Assembly (NCBI GenBank): GCA_017545095.1
Contig: JAFYCU010000168.1
Location: forward strand, 1-8,869
Origin: Muribaculaceae bacterium
GTDB taxonomy: Bacteria; Bacteroidota; Bacteroidia; Bacteroidales; Muribaculaceae
Direction: 5' to 3'
DNA: 8,869 bases
Part shown: piece by piece, positions 4,358 to 8,869 of the stretch
Position numbering within the stretch: position 1 is the first letter of the stretch
How the letters are laid out: each line of letters starts with the position of its first letter
The notes under the pieces: model-generated
Seen by the model: only the letters and a program-made list of their open reading frames with translations
Database searches by the model: none
Told to the model about the DNA's origin: nothing
Translations under genes and position numbers: made by a program

Positions 4358-5803
4358 CTAATGTTTTTCCAAGCGGCTGAGTTTGTCGAAGCGCTCGTGG
4401 ATGTCGATGGGGTAGACGTCTGGGGAGTCGCGGATGCCGATTTTTCGTTCCACCTCGTCGTAGTCGCCACAGGTGTTCAGGTCTACCAGTCCGGTGTCGA
4501 ACATGGCCTTGATTTCGGGCAGGAGCTCCTCGGCGCCGATGTCGTGCAGGTGGAACAAGATCAGCCCCGACATGGGTGTGTCGAAACGCTGTGTGTGCGG
4601 CAGTTCCTGTGCGGCAAATTGCAGCACCTCGCGGAACCACTCCAGCACCTCGCCGCGACGTTCCGGCTCATAGTGTGCCAGATGGACTGCCGCTCCAAAG
4701 GCGTGGTCTTTGGCAAAAGGATCGAGTCCCTCTTCCTTGACAAATGCCATGAGCTTGTCGAGGCGGTTGCGGCCGAGCCGGTAAAGTGTGGGCGGGTAAA
4801 TTTCTGGGCCGCAGTCGCCATGGTGGTAGTCGTAATAGCGAGTATTTTGCCGCAGCACCTCGAGCACCACGTCGAGGCTGGAGTCGGGGTCGCCCACCTC
4901 GCCAAGCACGACTACGGCCTTGTCGATCACGCCGCTGAAGCCGTTGGCATCGTAGTCGTCGGGAATCCCGTCGCAGGTGAGGCCGGTGTGGTAGAGGATG
5001 ATTTGTTCCAGGTCGTGCCGCAGGTCGTCGTGTGGCAACGCTAGCATGCGGTCGAGGGTGTCGGGTTCGATGATGGCGACATGCTCGGTCGACATGAGTG
5101 CGTCATACACCCACTGCGGCGTGCGCAGGTCCATGCTCGTGGGGTAGTCGGGATGTTGGTAGGTATACTCGGCTTCGGGGCCGTAGGTCTTGATAAGCGG
5201 TGCGTCGCTGTCGTCATCCCAGTCCTTGGGTATGGTGATGGTAAACTCGCCCTCGCCCAGGTGTTGCTGCAGGATGGGCAGGTAGTGGATAAATTCCTCT
5301 TGGGTGTTGGCCATCAGGAAATGCTTGCCATCGCGGCCAAAGGGCAGGTCGATGATGGGGATGTCGTCGGTTTCATCGTCGTCGAGCATATACTGTGTGA
5401 GGGCGAAGTCGTCGTGCGGCTCGATGCCGGCCTCTTCGGCCCAGGCCACACCGCCCCACACCCAGTTGTGGGCCAGCTCGTAGGAGCACTCATCCATGCC
5501 GATGTGGTCGTCAAGCCTGTCGATGAAGGCCTCAAAGTGTTCGGATTCCTCGCGCAGGTGGTAATAGGTGTCCTTCACGCCCAGACAGTAGATGTCGAGC
5601 AGATAGGCGGCGAAGCTCACACGGCCGCCCGCGTGCACACGGCTCACAATCACCATGCCTTCGCCATACTCTTCAATGTTGCTTGCGATATAGCACTTGC
5701 CTTTTTCCAACCGTCGCGCCGCGCCACTGCGCAGGTATTTCTCCGGCGACTGGTGCTGCTGAGCACCGCCGCCCGACTTGTTGTTTTTCTTTTTCTTTGC
5801 CAT
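4358..5803 (-). CDS. 481-aa MAKKKK-domain protein with DUF1186/HEAT-like C-terminus
   Basis: The function is unknown. Residues 1-13 are basic then glycine-rich (MAKKKK..GGG). Residues 19-185 form a domain (SPEKYL, RLEKGKCYI 31-39, GEGMVIVSRVH 48-57, YCLGVKDTY 72-80, AHNWVWGGVAWAEEAGI 111-127, DLPFGRDGKHFLMANT 152-167) shared with the 194-aa protein at 7934-8518. A linker rich in acidic residues follows. Residues about 235-455 are helical, with spaced leucines and a late GLVDLNTCGDYDEVERKIG stretch (438-456), resembling DUF1186 or HEAT-like repeats; that match is by eye. No signal peptide or membrane helix is seen, so it is probably cytoplasmic. Start ATG 5801-5803 matches the paralogue's start. 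It lies 112 bp after the SWIM gene with no intervening promoter, so it is probably last in a three-gene transcript. Confidence 0.85.
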   Translation of the reverse strand: MAKKKKNNKSGGGAQQHQSPEKYLRSGAARRLEKGKCYIASNIEEYGEGMVIVSRVHAGGRVSFAAYLLDIYCLGVKDTYYHLREESEHFEAFIDRLDDHIGMDECSYELAHNWVWGGVAWAEEAGIEPHDDFALTQYMLDDDETDDIPIIDLPFGRDGKHFLMANTQEEFIHYLPILQQHLGEGEFTITIPKDWDDDSDAPLIKTYGPEAEYTYQHPDYPTSMDLRTPQWVYDALMSTEHVAIIEPDTLDRMLALPHDDLRHDLEQIILYHTGLTCDGIPDDYDANGFSGVIDKAVVVLGEVGDPDSSLDVVLEVLRQNTRYYDYHHGDCGPEIYPPTLYRLGRNRLDKLMAFVKEEGLDPFAKDHAFGAAVHLAHYEPERRGEVLEWFREVLQFAAQELPHTQRFDTPMSGLILFHLHDIGAEELLPEIKAMFDTGLVDLNTCGDYDEVERKIGIRDSPDVYPIDIHERFDKLSRLEKH

Positions 5804-5818
5804 ATGGGGAATGATTTA

Positions 5819-5853
5819 ATTGATAATGGGTAATGGGTAATTGATAATGGGCA
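5819..5853. repeat. Heptanucleotide tandem array, ATGGGTA/ATTGATA type
   Basis: Five consecutive 7-mers are ATTGATA, ATGGGTA, ATGGGTA, ATTGATA and ATGGGCA. The array begins 16 bp upstream of the 481-aa start codon, so it would lie in the intercistronic mRNA. Confidence 0.85.
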
Positions 5854-5858
5854 ATTCT

Positions 5859-5900
5859 GCTTGCGAAGCCATGTCGGTGTAGGGCGAAACGCAGTCTCGC
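5859..5900. repeat. Two compact palindromes with 3-nt centres
   Basis: GCTT-GCG-AAGC (5859-5869) and GCGAAAC-GCA-GTCTCGC (5884-5900, one A-C mismatch) stand between the heptamer array and the stop of the SWIM gene. They have the same stem-NNN-stem geometry as other spacers in the window. Confidence 0.5.
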
Positions 5901-5915
5901 TACTCCCATCCCTCG

Positions 5916-7724
5916 TCACTTTTTCATTGGACTCAGGATTTCAATCATCGCTCTGCGTCGGGGGTAGGTGGCGCACAGGTCGGCGGCGAGGGTCGTGGCG
6001 ATGGTGCTTCCGCCCTTCAGGTTTCGCATCACGCGCAGGGCATCGGATAGGTGTTCGTAGTGGTTGCGGCCCATGTTGCGTTCGGCATAGTCGCGGATGT
6101 CGTGGTCGAGCAGCTGTAGCAGTTCGGCCGAGTAGGTGTCGCGCAAGTACACGGCATAGCGCATGATGGTGTCGAGGCGGTTGTATTGCTGGCTGCTCAC
6201 CATGGCCATCAGCCTGTCGAGGTCTTTCTCCTCGATGTGGATTTTCGCCAGCGTGTCGAACGACAGGTCGTGTTCGCCGGCGAGCATCGCCGCCAACTGG
6301 GCTTTCCACTGCTGTGCGGGAATGAGCTGCTTGAGCAGGTGATAGTAATCCATTGCGTGGTAGCCGCTGGTCAGGAACAGCTGTCGTGCCACATCGGTCT
6401 GTGCGGCGGTATCGCCCATGAGGCCGAACACCTCCATCTTGTGCTTGAGCCACTCACGTGCCGTTCCATGCAACCCATTGCCCTCAGCCTGGTTGATGCC
6501 GTTGGCAATCAAGCGCAAGGCTTCGGCATATCGTTTGGCGGCGATGTGTTCGTTCATGCGCAGCTCGCGCACCCGGGGAATGCTGATATATTCGTCGATG
6601 GTGGCTTCGCGCTCCTGGGTGCGGCCCATCTTGTCGAGCAGATTGATTTTTTGCAGCACATAGTCGTCCTTTTGATAATCACGTGCATCGGCAATCATGT
6701 CGTTGAGCAGTGCGATGGTGTCGTCGCCGTTGAGCACTTTTTCCGATAGCTGTCTGATGAGGTCGCTGAAGTCGTAATAGCCGTAGTTCTCGATTTCCGA
6801 GGCGGTGAGCTTTTTCATGCGTGAAATGGCCTCGCGCCGTTGCGCTGCGTTGAGCGATGGCTCGTTGATGGCCTTGAGGAGCAGGTCGCCGGCGGCCTCG
6901 CAGGCACCGCCAATGTCGGCCTCTTCGTCGTATAACTGGCTGTCGTCCACCATGTCGTCGATGGTGTCGAGCACCTCCACGGCGATGGTCACCGCTGCCG
7001 AAGCATTGCCGGCGAGCAGCAGTTTCTCGCCTTTCTCCACCAGCGTGCAGGCTTGGTTGGCCGCATCGTCCCAGTCGGTCTCTTCGTAGTAGTCGTTGTA
7101 TCTCGAATGATGCGTGTCCACACACGACTGGAGCGTTTGGCGCACCAAGCGGGCATAGTCGGTGCTGTCGGTTTTGCCGGGTGTGATGTATCGCAGCTTG
7201 ATGTGGCTCACCAGGGCATTTCGCAGTGCCGGGTCGTCGGCAACGCGTGGGCGCAGAAAGTCGGCGAGATCGTCTTTATTGGCCACCGCGATGAGGTGTT
7301 CCAGTTCTTCATCAACGCTGTTGCTGGAATCATCGTCGTCATCGTCGATGATGGTGTTATGGTCTACTTCGCTCACGAAGCCATCGTATTCGTCGGAATC
7401 GTCAACGTCATCGAAGTCAGCGTCCTTGATGTGGTCGTTGTCGTGCTGTGTGCCCAGTCCGCGCTCGCGCATGGCGAGCAGGGTGGCCACCATGTGTTTG
7501 CACATCGACCCGTCGTAGGGGCAGTCGCAGCTCCAGCTCAGGCTGCCGTTGTCGTGGATGGTGACGTGCACGTTGTAGTCGTCGGAGCCGGCCACCTTGG
7601 CGTGCCACCCTCCGCCAGGCGTTTTGTGCAGGCTGGTCACAGCGTGCCCGGCATGGTATTCCTCGCCACGCCAGTAGATGCGTGACGGCACAAATTCCTG
7701 AAAATTGTCGAGTGTGATGCTCAT
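5916..7724 (-). CDS. SWIM zinc-finger protein with acidic linker and helical tail
   Basis: The protein has 602 residues. The N-terminal ~85 residues are a standard SWIM module: a lead (RIYWRGEEYHAGHAVTSL), GGWHAKVAGSDDYNVHV, then the zinc ligands C66-D-C68, six residues, C75-K-H77, fitting CxCx(n)CxH. SWIM domains bind DNA or proteins. Residues 94-140 are strongly acidic, with D-runs at 105-110 and 127-132, probably disordered. From about 141 to the end the sequence is helical and repeat-like, with TPR-style segments such as RYAEALRLIANGI, and no catalytic motif was found. It could be a scaffold or regulator. No helicase or Snf2 gene, a frequent partner of SWIM proteins, is in the window. The gene lies between the two paralogous MAKKKK genes on the same strand, 209 bp after the first and 112 bp before the second. 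Start ATG 7722-7724 begins the conserved module. Confidence 0.9.
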   Translation of the reverse strand: MSITLDNFQEFVPSRIYWRGEEYHAGHAVTSLHKTPGGGWHAKVAGSDDYNVHVTIHDNGSLSWSCDCPYDGSMCKHMVATLLAMRERGLGTQHDNDHIKDADFDDVDDSDEYDGFVSEVDHNTIIDDDDDDSSNSVDEELEHLIAVANKDDLADFLRPRVADDPALRNALVSHIKLRYITPGKTDSTDYARLVRQTLQSCVDTHHSRYNDYYEETDWDDAANQACTLVEKGEKLLLAGNASAAVTIAVEVLDTIDDMVDDSQLYDEEADIGGACEAAGDLLLKAINEPSLNAAQRREAISRMKKLTASEIENYGYYDFSDLIRQLSEKVLNGDDTIALLNDMIADARDYQKDDYVLQKINLLDKMGRTQEREATIDEYISIPRVRELRMNEHIAAKRYAEALRLIANGINQAEGNGLHGTAREWLKHKMEVFGLMGDTAAQTDVARQLFLTSGYHAMDYYHLLKQLIPAQQWKAQLAAMLAGEHDLSFDTLAKIHIEEKDLDRLMAMVSSQQYNRLDTIMRYAVYLRDTYSAELLQLLDHDIRDYAERNMGRNHYEHLSDALRVMRNLKGGSTIATTLAADLCATYPRRRAMIEILSPMKK

Positions 7725-7751
7725 TGTGGGGGATATGGTTGGTGATGAGTA

Positions 7752-7800
7752 ACGAGCTCGTGACCCCTAAATCCCCCTAAGGGGGACTTGCCTTAGAGGC
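7752..7800. repeat. Palindromes, including a third-family TCCCCC-TAA-GGGGGA copy
   Basis: There are three structures in a row: the perfect palindrome ACGAGCTCGT (7752-7761), TCCCCC-TAA-GGGGGA (7772-7786) and GCCT-TAG-AGGC (7790-7800). Read on the minus strand, 7763-7786 is a palindrome followed by ATTTAGGGG, the same layout as the copies at 4061-4089 and 8617-8640. Confidence 0.65.
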
Positions 7801-7806
7801 GAGCTG

Positions 7807-7929
7807 GGACTCGGTTCTTGGTTCTCGTTTCTTGACTCTTGGTTTTCGCAAGGCGGCCTTGCGACCTTTGGACTGATTGTGCTCTTGGCTCTTGGTTCTC
7901 GGTTCTCGTTTCTCGTTTCTCGTTTCTCG
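7807..7929. repeat. Heptanucleotide array, GTTCTCG type, split by a palindrome
   Basis: Six 7-mers run 7807-7848 (GGACTCG, GTTCTTG, GTTCTCG, TTTCTTG, ACTCTTG, GTTTTCG). Seven run 7881-7929 (GCTCTTG twice, GTTCTCG twice, TTTCTCG three times). Between them lies the palindrome CGCAAGG-CGG-CCTTGCG (7847-7863). The array ends four bases before the stop of the 194-aa gene. The same heptamer also occurs at 8524-8530 and at 8652-8665. Confidence 0.88.
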
Positions 7930-7933
7930 ATGG

Positions 7934-8518
7934 TCAGTTGCCGAAGGGGTCGGTGTTGACGGTGTAGTCGAAGTCCTCACCGAGGTGGTCGCGCAGCGTG
8001 GGCAGGTAGTGGTCCAGCTCCTGCATGGTGTTGACCACGAGGAAGTGCTCGCCGTTGCGCCCAAACTCCAGGTCCATCGTGGCGCAGGCGTCGGCCTGAT
8101 CGAGCATCATCTTAGTGATGGCGAAATCTTTGTGCGGCTTGATGCCGGCTTTCTCGGCCCAGGCCACGCTACCCCATACCCAGTTGTGGGCTTCTTCGTA
8201 GGTGATCTCGCGCAGCTCCAAATCCGCATTAATATTATGGATGTGGTCTTCAAACTCGTAAGGCTCGAGGCGCAGGTTGAAATAGGTGTTTTTCACCCCC
8301 AAGCAGTAGCTGTCGACCAGATAGGCTGCGAGGCTCACGCGCCCGCCGTTGTGCAGCCTGCTCACAATCACCATGCCTTCGCCACACTCCACCAAATCGC
8401 TGGAGATGTAGCATTTTCCCTTCTCGAGGTTGCGTGCCGCGCCGCTGAGCAGATATTTCTCCGGCGACAGGTGCTGCGCACCGCCGCCCGGCTTGTTGGT
8501 TTTCTTTTTCTTTGCCAT
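7934..8518 (-). CDS. 194-aa MAKKKK-domain protein, paralogue of the 481-aa protein
   Basis: The function is unknown. Nearly the whole protein aligns with residues 1-185 of the 481-aa protein with at most a one-residue gap in the first 20 residues, and more than half the positions are identical by eye: MAKKKK, SPEKYL, LEKGKCYI, GEGMVIVSR, GGRVS.AAYL, YCLGVK, AHNWVWG.VAWAE.AGI.PH, FGR.G.HFL and HLGE. After HLGE the two diverge. Here the protein ends within about 15 residues (DFDYTVNTDPFGN), while the paralogue continues into its helical half. This shows the N-terminal block can stand as an independent domain. Its end is clean, with no remnant of the C-terminal half after the stop, so either a natural single-domain form or an old truncation is possible. 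It is the promoter-proximal gene of the minus-strand set, with a promoter at 8676-8707 and a leader of roughly 150 nt. Confidence 0.85.
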   Translation of the reverse strand: MAKKKKTNKPGGGAQHLSPEKYLLSGAARNLEKGKCYISSDLVECGEGMVIVSRLHNGGRVSLAAYLVDSYCLGVKNTYFNLRLEPYEFEDHIHNINADLELREITYEEAHNWVWGSVAWAEKAGIKPHKDFAITKMMLDQADACATMDLEFGRNGEHFLVVNTMQELDHYLPTLRDHLGEDFDYTVNTDPFGN

Positions 8519-8551
8519 AAGAGGTTCTTGGTTTTTAGTAAACGAGCGTTT

Positions 8552-8601
8552 TAGCTACGAGCTACAAGTTGCCCAATTCGGCCATCAGCCACACCAGTGT
8601 G
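8552..8601. repeat. Small palindromes in the leader of the 194-aa gene
   Basis: TAGCT-ACG-AGCTA (8552-8564) has a 3-nt centre. CACAC-CA-GTGTG (8590-8601) has a 2-nt centre. Both would be in the mRNA leader and could fold as RNA. Confidence 0.4.
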
Positions 8602-8616
8602 CGGCTCTACTGTAAG

Positions 8617-8640
8617 CCCCTCCTCAGGAGGGGTTGGGGG
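8617..8640. repeat. Dispersed palindrome copy CCCCTCC-TCA-GGAGGGG
   Basis: Seven paired bases flank a TCA centre at 8617-8633, followed by TTGGGGG. Stem, 3-nt centre and a trailing T-plus-G-run are shared with the copies at 4061-4089 and, on the minus strand, 7763-7786. It lies in the leader between the promoter at 8676-8707 and the start codon at 8518. Confidence 0.75.
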
Positions 8641-8675
8641 AAGCCTTTTGGGTTCTTGGCTCTTGATTCGAAATG

Positions 8676-8707
8676 CAAAGTTACTTTAAATCGGGCAATG
8701 TGCCAAA
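8676..8707 (-). promoter_or_regulatory. Bacteroidetes-type promoter for the three-gene minus-strand set
   Basis: On the minus strand, TTTG (8707-8704), a 20-bp spacer and TAACTTTG (8683-8676) match the -33/-7 consensus. The predicted start is near 8669. No CAAAnnTA (minus-strand TAnnTTTG) occurs in the two spacers further down, supporting a single transcript through the 194-aa, SWIM and 481-aa genes. Confidence 0.75.
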
Positions 8708-8720
8708 TAAAAAAGGGTCA

Positions 8721-8768
8721 TCCGATATTCGGAGTGATAGATTTGGAGCTTTGGCAGTTTCAACTGGC
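8721..8768. other. Probable terminal region of the IS30-type element
   Basis: Beyond the transposase stop come the imperfect palindrome around CAGTT-TC-AACTG (8755-8766) and TCCGA-TAT-TCGGA (8721-8733). The element's terminal inverted repeat should lie here. With the other end outside the window I cannot place the exact boundary or a target duplication. Confidence 0.3.
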
Positions 8769-8778
8769 AAGTGCAAAA

Positions 8779-8868
8779 TTAAGAAATTCTTTTGAAGAAC
8801 TCATGTTTAGGAGTTTCGAAATTGAGTTTTTTTCTGGGTCTGTCGTTTAGTTTTTTTGCGACATTTTT
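8779..8868 (-). CDS. C-terminal end of an IS30-family transposase
   Basis: A minus-strand frame enters from the right edge and ends at TAA (8781-8779), giving 29 residues: KNVAKKLNDRPRKKLNFETP followed by KHEFFKRIS. The pattern L-N-x-RPRKxL-x-F-x-TP-x-x-x-F is the well-known end of IS30-family DDE transposases. The catalytic domain lies outside the window. The stop is 72 bp from the promoter of the minus-strand gene set, so the element sits immediately upstream of that set and points into it. Confidence 0.85.
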   Translation of the reverse strand, partial: KNVAKKLNDRPRKKLNFETPKHEFFKRIS

Positions 8869-8869
8869 G

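Noticed and set aside
4361..5044. Long plus-strand ORF opposite the 481-aa gene
   Set aside because: It is an antisense shadow; the minus frame has a paralogue in the same window and coherent protein features.
5081..5833. 250-aa plus-strand ORF opposite the start of the 481-aa gene
   Set aside because: Its apparent similarity to the 7877-8554 plus-strand ORF only mirrors the paralogy of the real minus-strand genes.
7053..7685. 210-aa plus-strand ORF opposite the SWIM gene
   Set aside because: Valine-rich composition is typical of the complement of Asp/His-rich coding DNA; the minus frame carries the SWIM zinc ligands.
8569..8850. 93-aa plus-strand ORF near the right edge
   Set aside because: It runs across a dispersed palindrome, the minus-strand promoter and the IS30 transposase end, so it is not credible.

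Overview
The window looks like a piece of a Bacteroidales chromosome, probably Prevotella- or Muribaculaceae-like. The evidence is two promoters of Bacteroidetes form (TTTG, 19-20 bp, TAnnTTTG), a DUF4143 ATPase, Bacteroidetes-style hypothetical proteins beginning MAKKKK, and transposase ends of IS4 and IS30 type. It is an accessory-like region: the genes are separated by repeat-rich spacers, and both edges hold the 3' ends of insertion-sequence transposases.

Layout. At 1-153 (+) is the C-terminus of a probable IS4-type transposase. At 207-1544 (-) is an AAA_14/DUF4143 ATPase whose leader carries four exact-period 33-bp tandem repeats. From 1551 to 2877 there is no convincing gene, but the stretch is dense in structure: a cluster of REP-like hairpins sharing a TC-NNN-GA centre (1831-2149), a long inverted repeat built from 9-bp CTGAA units (2167-2263), and a strong promoter (2410-2440) driving a highly structured candidate non-coding RNA with 6S-like rod shape (about 2443-2676, possibly to about 2794). 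Downstream at 2878-3915 (+) is a solitary Mrr-type restriction endonuclease.

The spacer 3916-4357 holds hairpins, a heptamer array and a truncated second copy of the 3' end of the DUF4143 ATPase gene (4227-4331).

The right half (8518 to 4358, minus strand) reads as one three-gene set: a 194-aa MAKKKK protein, a 602-aa SWIM zinc-finger protein with an acidic linker and helical tail, and a 481-aa protein whose first ~185 residues are a paralogue of the 194-aa protein fused to a HEAT-like/DUF1186-like C-terminal half. A good promoter (8676-8707) precedes the set and none is visible between its genes, so co-transcription is likely. Function is unknown. An IS30 transposase end (8779-8868) lies just upstream of that promoter.

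The least explained features are the intergenic elements: heptanucleotide arrays of three different sequences but the same 7-bp period, three dispersed copies of a CCCCTCC-NNN-GGAGGGG-type palindrome, and many other palindromes with 3-nt centres. The parts most worth following up are the structured RNA upstream of the Mrr gene, the SWIM/MAKKKK gene set, and the repeat leader of the ATPase.
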